DNA of 64,000 nt from Actinomycetota bacterium (GTDB lineage: Bacteria > Actinomycetota > Actinomycetes > S36-B12 > UBA5976), in assembly GCA_026392515.1 (NCBI GenBank), contig JAPLBY010000021.1:1-64000 (forward strand). Direction: 5' to 3'. The stretch's first letter is position 1; each line of letters opens with the position of its first letter. Of this stretch, positions 16,527 to 24,498 are shown in pieces. The translations under genes and the position numbers were made by a program. The notes beneath the pieces are model-generated. The model was not told the origin of the DNA and did no database searches. It saw only the letters and a program-made list of their open reading frames with translations.

Positions 16527-17855
16527 TTACTTTCGATCCCGCAGCATGTCTGCAACCTGGAAAGCCAAATCCAAACTTTGGATGCGATTCAATCTCGGGT
16601 CGCATGCAGTCTCGTACCTAAATGGTAGATCAGTTTCGCTAACTCCCCCGATGCCACCCAAGCATTCAGTCACATCATCTCCGGTTAATTCGATATGAAT
16701 TCCACCTGGATGAGTTCCTTGCGCCTTATGTACTTCGAAGAATCCGCGAACTTCGTCAATAACATCATCTAGCAACCGAGTCTTGTGTCCAGATGCTGCT
16801 TCCGTGGTGTTGCCATGCATCGGATCGCAAACCCATAAAACTGGATGATCCGTTTTTTGCACCGCAGCAACAAGCTTCGGCAGAACATTTCTGATATTGC
16901 CAGCACCCATTCGGGTTATGAACATCAATCGTCCTGGTATTTTTTCTGGATTCAGCTTTTCAAGTAATCCCAAGATGTCGGCTTCGGTTGTTTTTGGACC
17001 GATCTTGACACCAATTGGATTCTTGATTTTTGAAACGAAATCAATATGTGCGCCGTCAAGTTCGCGAGTTCTTTCGCCAACCCAAACAAAGTGGCCAGAT
17101 ACGTCATATAGATTTCCAGTTCGCGAATCTACTCGAGTTAGTGGCTTTTCGTAATCCAGTAACAGTGCTTCGTGGCTGGCGTAGAAATCAGCGCGCTTGA
17201 ATTCCTCGGGATCTGCGCCACATGCCGTCATGAATGAAAGGGCGCGATCAATCTCTGCCGCCATTTCCTCGTAACGCTTGCCAGGTGTTGATTCACTAAC
17301 AAAGTCTTGGTTCCAAGAATGAACCTGGCGTAAATCTGCGTACCCACCTTGTGTAAAAGCGCGCACTAAATTCAAAGTGGCGGCACTTGCATGGTAAGTC
17401 TGAACCAATCGCATCGGATCTGGTTCGCGAGACTCTTTTGTGAACTCAAGTCCATTTACTGCATCACCGCGGTATGACGGCAGGCTAACCCCATCGATGG
17501 TTTCTTCCGATGAACTGCGCGGCTTACCGTACTGCCCGGCGATACGACCGATCTTGACCACCGGCATTGATGCGCCATAAGTCAAAACGATTGCCATCTG
17601 AAGAACAGTCTTCAAGCGAGCCCGAATTGAGTCGGCAGTATTGGCCACAAAGGTCTCGGCGCAATCCCCGCCCATCAAGACAAAAGCATCGCCATTAGTG
17701 GCAGCTGCCAGTCGAGATTTAAGTTCATCGCATTCGCCAGCGAAAACTAGTGGTGGCAATGTCGCCAAAATTTGCTGGGCATGGGCAAGTCCCTCAGCAG
17801 TTGGCCAGGTTGGTTGCTGGGCTGCTGGCAGATTAGGCCAAGAAATCTCACTCAC
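16527..17855 (-). CDS. aroG: Class II 3-deoxy-7-phosphoheptulonate synthase
   Basis: A 442-residue class II DAHP synthase, first enzyme of the shikimate pathway, condensing phosphoenolpyruvate and erythrose 4-phosphate. Family marks include FVLMGGDCAETF, VKIGRIAGQYGKPRSS, HFVWVGERTRELDGAH and WVCDPMHGNT. Its length is normal for the plant/actinobacterial class. The GTG start follows a TAATCT hexamer by 6 nt. The stop lies 4 bp from the end of the convergent kinase gene. Confidence 0.95.
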   Translation of the reverse strand: MSEISWPNLPAAQQPTWPTAEGLAHAQQILATLPPLVFAGECDELKSRLAAATNGDAFVLMGGDCAETFVANTADSIRARLKTVLQMAIVLTYGASMPVVKIGRIAGQYGKPRSSSEETIDGVSLPSYRGDAVNGLEFTKESREPDPMRLVQTYHASAATLNLVRAFTQGGYADLRQVHSWNQDFVSESTPGKRYEEMAAEIDRALSFMTACGADPEEFKRADFYASHEALLLDYEKPLTRVDSRTGNLYDVSGHFVWVGERTRELDGAHIDFVSKIKNPIGVKIGPKTTEADILGLLEKLNPEKIPGRLMFITRMGAGNIRNVLPKLVAAVQKTDHPVLWVCDPMHGNTTEAASGHKTRLLDDVIDEVRGFFEVHKAQGTHPGGIHIELTGDDVTECLGGIGGVSETDLPFRYETACDPRLNRIQSLDLAFQVADMLRDRK

Positions 17856-17867
17856 ATCCCTAGATTA
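17855..17867 (-). promoter_or_regulatory. Leaderless -10 element of aroG
   Basis: On the minus strand TAATCT (17867-17862), AGGGAT, then GTG at 17855. No Shine-Dalgarno sequence is present. Confidence 0.45.
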
Positions 17868-17925
17868 GTGGCGATTCTGGCGGTTCACTAAATCTGCAAA
17901 TCCCATTGCGCAAGTAGCCCACGAC

Positions 17926-17938
17926 TAGAATTGCCATA
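17926..17938 (+). promoter_or_regulatory. Leaderless -10 element of the phosphofructokinase gene
   Basis: TAGAAT (17926-17931), TGCCAT, then ATG at 17938. The same hexamer precedes the kinase gene at 14618. Confidence 0.5.
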
Positions 17939-19158
17939 TGCCAATCAAAAAAGTTGCACTGCTTACTGCCGGCGGACTTGCTCCGTGTCTATCTTCGGCT
18001 GTTGGTGCACTGATTGAGGAGTACTCCAAAGTGGCACCAGAGGTTGAAATTATTGCTTATCGCAATGGTTATCGCGGACTTTTGTTGGGCGATTCAATCA
18101 CTATCACTCCTGAAATTCGAAATCAGGCCCATCTGTTGCAGGCATTTGGTGGCAGCCCAATTGGTAACTCCCGGGTCAAGCTAACCAATATCGATGACTG
18201 CGTAAAGCGCGGTTTGGTTGCCCCAGGCCAAGACCCACAACAAGTGGCGGCCGATCAATTAATTGCGGACGGTGTTGATGTTCTGCACACAATTGGGGGC
18301 GACGATACCAATACAGCAGCCGCCGATTTAGCAGCATTCTTAGCCAAGAACAATTACGGACTTGGCGTCGTTGGCTTGCCAAAAACAATTGACAACGATG
18401 TCTACCCAATCGTGCAATCACTAGGTGCATGGACTGCCGCTGACGAAGGTGCCCACCATTTCAGCAACATAGTTTCCGAGCACAGCTCAAATACCAAGAT
18501 GTTGATTGTGCATGAAGTTATGGGACGCCATTGCGGCTGGTTAACGGCTGCAACTGCTGTTGCCTATCGCGGCGTGCTCGATGACATGAAATGGTTACCT
18601 GAATTAGGTGTTGCTCGAGAAAATCGTGAAGTCCATGCGGTCTATGTTCCAGAGTTAGAAATTGATGTAAGTTCCGAAGCAAAGCGTCTTAGCTCGGTTA
18701 TGAATCAAGTTGGAAACGTAAACATATTTTTGTCTGAAGGCGCTGGCGTGGATTCGATAGTTGCTGAAATGAAAAGTCGCGGCGAAGAAATTCCGCTAGA
18801 TCCATTTGGACACGTGAAGATCGACAAGATTAACCCTGGTGCATGGTTTGCAGATCAATTCGCTCCGATGATCGGTGCGGAAAAAGTCTTGGTTCAAAAG
18901 AGTGGTTACTACTCGCGCTCAGCTCCAGCAAATAAAAAGGATCAAGCACTTATTAGAGAGTGCGCCGTTGTCGCAGTTCGATCTGCGCTAGACGGAATTA
19001 GTGGCCTTGTTGGACAAGATGAAGATCAGGCAAATCTGATTCGGGCCTGTGAATTTGATCGAGTTGCAGGTGCAAAACCGTTTAATACTGAGCAGTCGTG
19101 GTTTAACACTTTGTTAAGTGACATCGGTCAGCCTAAGGGAAAACTGTTAAACCACTAA
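17938..19158 (+). CDS. 6-phosphofructokinase, probably pyrophosphate-dependent
   Basis: A 406-residue PfkA-superfamily enzyme converting fructose 6-phosphate to the 1,6-bisphosphate. The phosphodonor loop reads TIGGDDTNT, with aspartate where ATP-dependent enzymes have glycine. The next loop is GLPKTIDNDV, with lysine where ATP enzymes usually differ. Both are known markers of pyrophosphate dependence. VHEVMGRHCGWL and SEGAG complete the site. A PPi-type enzyme would be reversible and spare ATP in glycolysis. Confidence 0.87.
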   Translation: MPIKKVALLTAGGLAPCLSSAVGALIEEYSKVAPEVEIIAYRNGYRGLLLGDSITITPEIRNQAHLLQAFGGSPIGNSRVKLTNIDDCVKRGLVAPGQDPQQVAADQLIADGVDVLHTIGGDDTNTAAADLAAFLAKNNYGLGVVGLPKTIDNDVYPIVQSLGAWTAADEGAHHFSNIVSEHSSNTKMLIVHEVMGRHCGWLTAATAVAYRGVLDDMKWLPELGVARENREVHAVYVPELEIDVSSEAKRLSSVMNQVGNVNIFLSEGAGVDSIVAEMKSRGEEIPLDPFGHVKIDKINPGAWFADQFAPMIGAEKVLVQKSGYYSRSAPANKKDQALIRECAVVAVRSALDGISGLVGQDEDQANLIRACEFDRVAGAKPFNTEQSWFNTLLSDIGQPKGKLLNH

Positions 19159-19169
19159 TCAGTCAAGGC

Positions 19170-19862
19170 TTATTCAGGACGCTTTGATCGTGATGCGTAT
19201 TTGTCGACATACTCTTGTCCTGACAAATCCATAATTCGGTACATGATTTCATCCGTCAATGAACGTAAGACGAATCGATCATCTTCCATTCCGTAGTAGC
19301 GGGAGAAATCAAGTGGTTCACCAATTCGAATTCCTACTTCAACACCAAAATTTGGACGCGACTTTCCAATTGGTTGCACCATCTCGGTGTTAATCATCGC
19401 AACTGGAATGACAGGAACTTTCGCTTCCAGTGCCATACGTGCTACCCCAGTTTTACCTCGGTATAGCCGGCCATCTGATGATCTAGTTCCTTCTGGATAA
19501 ATTCCCAGCAAATGTCCTTCACTTAGCAGGCGAACCCCAGTACTGATTGCAGCTGTGCTGGCATTGCCGCCAGTGCGATCAACTGGTACTTGGCCGGCGC
19601 CTCTGAAGAATGCTGCAGTTGCTTTACCTCGAACGCCAGGACCTTCGAAGTATTCACTCTTAGCCATAAATGTAATTTTTCGTGGCACTGCAATTGGTAA
19701 AAAGATTGAGTCAGAAAAAGACAGGTGATTACTCGCCAAAATAGCTGAGCCAGTCTCTGGAATATTCTCTAGACCTTCAACCCAAGGGTGAAAAGCGACT
19801 TCGATTGCCGGGCCAATGGCAACCTTTTTCAGAAACTTGTAGAACTTATCGCTTTCAGACAC
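19170..19862 (-). CDS. plsC: 1-acyl-sn-glycerol-3-phosphate acyltransferase
   Basis: A 230-residue PlsC-type acyltransferase that acylates lysophosphatidate or a related acceptor at the membrane. The catalytic motif HLSFSD (H-x4-D) is near residue 46 and the acceptor motif YPEGTRSSDG near 120. It resembles Rv2182c at the matching position in M. tuberculosis. The GTG start is 6 nt behind TACCGT. It faces the acyl-CoA ligase gene on the other strand, a lipid-related pairing. Confidence 0.88.
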   Translation of the reverse strand: MSESDKFYKFLKKVAIGPAIEVAFHPWVEGLENIPETGSAILASNHLSFSDSIFLPIAVPRKITFMAKSEYFEGPGVRGKATAAFFRGAGQVPVDRTGGNASTAAISTGVRLLSEGHLLGIYPEGTRSSDGRLYRGKTGVARMALEAKVPVIPVAMINTEMVQPIGKSRPNFGVEVGIRIGEPLDFSRYYGMEDDRFVLRSLTDEIMYRIMDLSGQEYVDKYASRSKRPE

Positions 19863-19874
19863 ACCCTTACGGTA
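19862..19874 (-). promoter_or_regulatory. Leaderless -10 element of plsC
   Basis: Minus strand TACCGT (19874-19869), AAGGGT, then GTG at 19862. Confidence 0.45.
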
Positions 19875-19995
19875 GCCAACGTCAGCGGTATCAGCAATTA
19901 CCGCCCTGGAAAATGGTCAGTTTTAGTGGTTTCGGGACCAGATTTAGATTTCCTGGGTTACCCTCTCTTAGGGCTTTTTACGGAAAGGTGCCAAA

Positions 19996-21792
19996 GTGCG
20001 CGAATTGTCTGTACCAGCGAATATTCCTCCGGTTTCAAGTGGAAATGTAACTGATCAAATTGAAGACCTGTTTGCCCGAAATCCGCAGTTTCCATCAGTA
20101 TCTATTCAAACTGATGATGAGTGGAGCACTATTACTGCAGCGCAATTCCGGGAACAAGTGCGCAATGTTGCCAAAGGCTTAATCGCTGAGGGTCTAAATG
20201 CAGGAGACCGTATCGCGATTCTGTCTCGCACTAGATACGAATGGACTGTGGCAGATTACGCAATCTGGTACGCCGGATGTGTAACAGTGCCAATTTACGA
20301 AACTTCCTCGCCTGAGCAAGTTGAATGGATCGTTTCGGATTCGCATGTAGTTGCAACTTTCTTTGAAGCCCAGCGAACCACTCATGCCTTCCAACCAATT
20401 GCAGCAAAAGTTCCACACATGACACGCTCGTACATATTCAGCGATGACGTGTTAGCTGAATTAGCTCGTAAAGGTGCAAACGTTTCGGATTCGGAACTTG
20501 AGTCTCGACGAACATCTGCTGGCCCAAGTGATCCAGCTACTTTGATTTACACCTCGGGAACTACTGGTCAGCCAAAGGGTTGCATCATTACGCATGGAAA
20601 TCTCATAGCTGAAGTGGATACTTTGGTGAAAGCGGTTCCAGAAATATTCGATGTACCAGAAGCTTCCACACTTATCTTCTTGCCACTTGCCCACGTTTTC
20701 GGACGTTTGATTCAAGTTGCTATGTTGCGCGGCGAAGTGACTATCGGTCACTGCCCTAACCCAACAGCATTACTTAAGGATCTTGGTTCCTTTAAGCCAA
20801 CGTTCTTACTAGCGGTACCTCGAGTATTTGAAAAAGTCTTTAATGGGTCGGCTGCTAAGGCACATGAAGCAAGTCCAGTTAAAGGCAAAATATTTGACCG
20901 AGCTGCAGCAACTGCTATTGCCTATAGCGAGGCTCTTGATCACGGCCACGTTTCAAAGGGTCTATCTATTAAGCATGGACTTTTCGACAAGTTGGTTTAC
21001 TCCAAGTTGCGCCACGCAATGGGCGGTCGAGTAACGCACGCAATTTCCGGTGGAGCTGCACTTGGATCTCGGTTAGGACATTTTTACCGAGGTATTGGGT
21101 TGATAATTCTGGAAGGCTACGGTCTAACTGAAACAACTGCTGGCAGCACTCTTAACTTGCCTTCAGCTTTAAAGATTGGCTCAGTTGGTCGTCCACTGCC
21201 AGGCACCGGTGCCCGCATTGAATCTGATGGAGAGATCTTGCTAAAGGGACCACACGTCTTTGCTGGTTACTGGAACAACGACGCGGCAACTGCAGAGGCT
21301 ATGACCTCTGATGGTTGGTTCCGAACTGGCGACATTGGTGAACTTGATGGTGAAGGCTACTTGAGAATTACCGGTCGCAAGAAAGAACTCATTGTTACCG
21401 CTGGTGGTAAGAATGTTGCGCCTGCCGTACTTGAAGATCGACTTCGGGCAAATCCGATCATCAGCCAGTGTGTCGTAGTTGGTGACAACAAGCCTTACAT
21501 TGGTGCATTGGTCACATTGGATCAGGATGCCTTGCCACAGATTTTGGCTGCTAACAACATTGAATCTGCTCCGATGTCTGACTTGATTCAAAATGCAGAC
21601 GTGCGTGCTCTGGTTCAGAAAGCAGTTAACGCTGCCAATGAAGCAGTTTCGAATTCTGAAGCGATCAAGAAGTTTGTAATCTTGCAGGAAGATTTAACGA
21701 TTGACAATGGCTACTTAACTCCAAAAATGAGTATTCGTAGACATTTGATTGTTCAGGATTTCGCAGGTGACATTGAAGGTCTTTACGCTTAA
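19996..21792 (+). CDS. Long-chain fatty acid-CoA ligase
   Basis: A 598-residue AMP-forming ligase that activates long-chain fatty acids to acyl-CoA. The P-loop is LIYTSGTTGQPKGC near residue 183, followed by EGYGLTETTAG, the TGDIGELDGEGYLRITGRK hinge and a catalytic lysine region near the C-terminus (LTPKMSIRR). The GTG start is preceded by GGAAAGG, a conventional ribosome-binding site, unlike many neighbours. It corresponds in position to FadD15 (Rv2187) of M. tuberculosis. Confidence 0.92.
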   Translation: MRELSVPANIPPVSSGNVTDQIEDLFARNPQFPSVSIQTDDEWSTITAAQFREQVRNVAKGLIAEGLNAGDRIAILSRTRYEWTVADYAIWYAGCVTVPIYETSSPEQVEWIVSDSHVVATFFEAQRTTHAFQPIAAKVPHMTRSYIFSDDVLAELARKGANVSDSELESRRTSAGPSDPATLIYTSGTTGQPKGCIITHGNLIAEVDTLVKAVPEIFDVPEASTLIFLPLAHVFGRLIQVAMLRGEVTIGHCPNPTALLKDLGSFKPTFLLAVPRVFEKVFNGSAAKAHEASPVKGKIFDRAAATAIAYSEALDHGHVSKGLSIKHGLFDKLVYSKLRHAMGGRVTHAISGGAALGSRLGHFYRGIGLIILEGYGLTETTAGSTLNLPSALKIGSVGRPLPGTGARIESDGEILLKGPHVFAGYWNNDAATAEAMTSDGWFRTGDIGELDGEGYLRITGRKKELIVTAGGKNVAPAVLEDRLRANPIISQCVVVGDNKPYIGALVTLDQDALPQILAANNIESAPMSDLIQNADVRALVQKAVNAANEAVSNSEAIKKFVILQEDLTIDNGYLTPKMSIRRHLIVQDFAGDIEGLYA

Positions 21793-21826
21793 TTCAGATC
21801 ACGGCTTTTAACAAGATCGGAAATTC

Positions 21827-23005
21827 ATGCGAGTAATGCCCCTAGCTTTAGGTTGGGTTGCTACAAGAGCTTGGGTTTTACTATCTGGTTTTGGCTTGAT
21901 CTTCTATCCAGAATCTGAATTCCTATTTAGCGATGTCCGCCTATACGACTGGTGGGCTGGCAACATTGCAGATTCGTTCTTTCCAATCAACGATCCAATG
22001 TGGCAATACCCGCCGCTAGCTGCCGTGGTATTTCTGGCTGGGTACTTGTTAGCTGGGAATACGGTTGGGTTTGTTTTCTTGGCAACTGTTGCGGACTTAG
22101 CGATTTTCTTACTCTTAGCCCGGACTGGAAGAGAGAAAGAAAACTCTACGCCAGCATTTATTTGGATGCTTGCCCCACTGATAATGGGTCCTATCATCCT
22201 GGGTCGGTTTGATGTTTTTGTAACTTTGGCAGCCGTCGCTGCATTGCTCTATGTGGGACAGGCCCGCAAGTTTGGAATTGCGATTGCAATTGGCGCACTC
22301 TTAAAGGTGTGGCCAGTGCTCTTGTTACTTGCAACACCCAAGGGTTCAGCACTGAAAGTCATCACTTGGTTCGCTGGCACATTTGGCGCAGGAAGTTTGC
22401 TACTGAGTCTTTGGTGGAGTGAGAGTTTTTCATTTATCGGTGGTCAGCGGTCTCGCGGACTACAGATTGAATCCGTAGGCGCGCTTCCCTATCAGCTTTG
22501 GAATGCTGGCCCTGGCAATGTTTCGTCAGCATTTCAATTTGGTGCGATAGAAGTTGTTGCTTCCGGAACTTCATTTGTTTCTTTGCTCATCACCTTGGTT
22601 GGCGTGGCTTTGCTTGGAACTCTCTTTTTTTGGAGAGTCACTGGCAGATTGAATTCTGCTAATCCAGCGGACATTGCATTACTCGCAGTTTTGATTTCCA
22701 TTGTGACCAGCCGCGTGCTTTCTCCGCAGTACATGGTTTGGGTATTTGGTTTACTTGCCGTCAGCGCCTTTAGTCCTCAACGAAACTTCAAAAAGATTTC
22801 AATTTTGATTTGCATTAGTGCCGGGATTGGGCAAGTTATTTATCCGTGGTGGTACCTAAGTCTTCAGCAAGGCGGTGTGCACGCAGTTGCTGCGCACGCG
22901 ATCCGAATCTTAACTCTGCTTTGGGCAACTGCGATTGCCTGGAATAACTTGAGGGAAGTTAGTCAGAAAAATCCAAGCCAGACAGCAATCCATCCAGCTT
23001 CTTAA
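21827..23005 (+). CDS. GT87-family membrane mannosyltransferase-like protein
   Basis: A 392-residue polytopic protein of the GT-C/DUF2029 (GT87) type, with an early acidic pair (FSDVRLYDWWAG), the WQYPPLAA segment in the first loop and around ten hydrophobic helices. Actinobacterial members add alpha-1,2-mannose to phosphatidylinositol mannosides or lipomannan from polyprenol-phosphomannose. It overlaps the convergent pimB gene by 47 bp. M. tuberculosis has a GT87 gene (Rv2181) in the same neighbourhood. The precise linkage is not determinable. Confidence 0.78.
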   Translation: MRVMPLALGWVATRAWVLLSGFGLIFYPESEFLFSDVRLYDWWAGNIADSFFPINDPMWQYPPLAAVVFLAGYLLAGNTVGFVFLATVADLAIFLLLARTGREKENSTPAFIWMLAPLIMGPIILGRFDVFVTLAAVAALLYVGQARKFGIAIAIGALLKVWPVLLLLATPKGSALKVITWFAGTFGAGSLLLSLWWSESFSFIGGQRSRGLQIESVGALPYQLWNAGPGNVSSAFQFGAIEVVASGTSFVSLLITLVGVALLGTLFFWRVTGRLNSANPADIALLAVLISIVTSRVLSPQYMVWVFGLLAVSAFSPQRNFKKISILICISAGIGQVIYPWWYLSLQQGGVHAVAAHAIRILTLLWATAIAWNNLREVSQKNPSQTAIHPAS

Positions 23006-24107
23006 AGCTTTGATCCCAGGTCCACTCTTGGGTAACCCAATTTCTTCCGGCTTCACCCATCCCTTCTGCAACATCAGGATTTGCAAATAGATATGCAATG
23101 CGCCCAGCAATCTCTGCGGTATTTGTGCCATCAACTAAAAACCCAGTTTCACCATTCACAACTGCATCTACGGCGCCGCCACTGTCACCCACGATTACTG
23201 GTAATCCTGTTGCAGAACCTTCCAGGAAAACAATGCCGAGTCCTTCAACATCCCAGCCACCCATGCGAGTTCGGCACGGCATTGCAAAGATGTCTCCGGC
23301 TGCGTACCACTTCGACAATTCGGTTTGGCGAACTTTGCCGGTTAGGTGAACAAATCCCTCAAGTCCCAATTTTTTGACTAGCTGTTCCAAATCTTTTCGA
23401 TATGGGCCATCACCAACAATGATCAAACTGGCATTAGGTGCGGTCTGCTGAATTTTAGGCAAAGCCCGAATCAATTCATCTTGACCTTTACGAGCCATCA
23501 GTCGGGATACACAAACAATTACTGGTCGATCAATCCAACCAAGTTCAGCTCTTAGTTGATTTCCAGAGCCCAAGTTGTCTGGTGAAAATTCGGTGGAATC
23601 AACACCTGGAACGATTCGTCGCATTCTTGCCGCAGCATCTGGACTTAATGCTTTAGCAATCTTTTTATGCGTGTACTCACTGATGTAAGTCAAGTAATCG
23701 GTGTCATTACCAATTTTGCGCAATGCCTGGCGAGTACCTGGCGTCATTGCCCAACCGGTTTCGTGACCTTGAGTCATGCCAACAATGTTTGTTACACCTA
23801 GTTTTCGAAGGGGCGAAGCCAGCAAACCAAGCGGTGCTGCGGCACCAAACAAAACTCGCGTGATGTTCTCGGCTACCACGATCTCTCGCGCCAAAGACAA
23901 AGTTGATTTCGACGGCACAAGTGTCTGGGTATTTGCTCGAACTATTTTGAAATCTTGGGCGGCATCAAACTCTGCTGCGCCTTCCCAATCCGAAGTAAGT
24001 ACGGTTACTGATTCTGGATCAAATCTACGAACGATCTCATAGCCAAAAGTTTGAATTCCACCAGGACGGGGCGGGAAGTCATTGGTGATAACAAGAGTCC
24101 GACCCAT
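22959..24107 (-). CDS. pimB: GDP-mannose-dependent phosphatidylinositol monomannoside mannosyltransferase
   Basis: A 382-residue GT4/GT-B glycosyltransferase. N-terminal TNDFPPRPGGIQTFGYEIVR and C-terminal FLEGSATGLPVIVGDSGGAVDAV (the nucleotide-sugar EX7E region) are characteristic of PimB', which adds the second mannose to phosphatidylinositol monomannoside at the inner leaflet. The position matches Rv2188c. Its 3' end overlaps the GT87 gene on the opposite strand, so their transcripts are antisense to each other for 47 bp. Confidence 0.88.
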   Translation of the reverse strand: MGRTLVITNDFPPRPGGIQTFGYEIVRRFDPESVTVLTSDWEGAAEFDAAQDFKIVRANTQTLVPSKSTLSLAREIVVAENITRVLFGAAAPLGLLASPLRKLGVTNIVGMTQGHETGWAMTPGTRQALRKIGNDTDYLTYISEYTHKKIAKALSPDAAARMRRIVPGVDSTEFSPDNLGSGNQLRAELGWIDRPVIVCVSRLMARKGQDELIRALPKIQQTAPNASLIIVGDGPYRKDLEQLVKKLGLEGFVHLTGKVRQTELSKWYAAGDIFAMPCRTRMGGWDVEGLGIVFLEGSATGLPVIVGDSGGAVDAVVNGETGFLVDGTNTAEIAGRIAYLFANPDVAEGMGEAGRNWVTQEWTWDQSFKKLDGLLSGLDFSD

Positions 24108-24149
24108 GGTTACATCTTGCCGTATTAGGTCATTCGGATGAAAAATGCA

Positions 24150-24353
24150 TCACTGTGCAATGGCTGCGGAATGATCTGGTGTTGAATCACCCTTAATCAA
24201 GCGAAGCGGTGCCACCAAACCGGCTGTGGCTAACACATCTAAGACATCTTTATGTGGATCAAGTGATTCCGGCATAGGACCTAGAAGTGCTGTTACAACA
24301 CAATCTGAGCAAGCAATGTCGCGCATAATGCAGCTCGAGCAATCAATTAACAT
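24150..24353 (-). CDS. Conserved small cysteine-rich actinobacterial protein
   Basis: A 67-residue protein whose N-terminal half carries four cysteines as CSSC and CSDC around residues 5-18, then a VVTALLG strand and a C-terminal LATAGLVAPLRL helix. The cysteine pattern could bind a metal or an iron-sulfur cluster. Similar short proteins are common in actinobacteria, to my recollection as conserved hypotheticals, often near this pimB-nuclease region. GGAG stands 6 nt before the ATG. Function unknown. Confidence 0.7.
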   Translation of the reverse strand: MLIDCSSCIMRDIACSDCVVTALLGPMPESLDPHKDVLDVLATAGLVAPLRLIKGDSTPDHSAAIAQ

Positions 24354-24484
24354 ACTGGGCTCCTAAAAGCTTCGGTTGTCTAACTGCTGCCAACGATATG
24401 AGAGCCCTCCGACAGTTTTACTGGTCGTGTCGCGTGGTGTGGCGAAATGCCTGCTCTGGTCCTGGATTTGTCGGTGTTTGCAGA

Positions 24485-24498
24485 TAAAGTCCCCATTA
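24485..24498 (+). promoter_or_regulatory. Leaderless -10 element of the exonuclease-GIY-YIG gene
   Basis: TAAAGT (24485-24490), CCCCATT, then ATG at 24498. This start is in frame with, and 17 codons inside, the longest open frame beginning at 24447. Confidence 0.5.

Noticed and set aside
19788..20054. Overlapping plus-strand frames between plsC and the acyl-CoA ligase gene
   Set aside because: They overlap both real genes, have no start signals and low-complexity translations; they are shadows.
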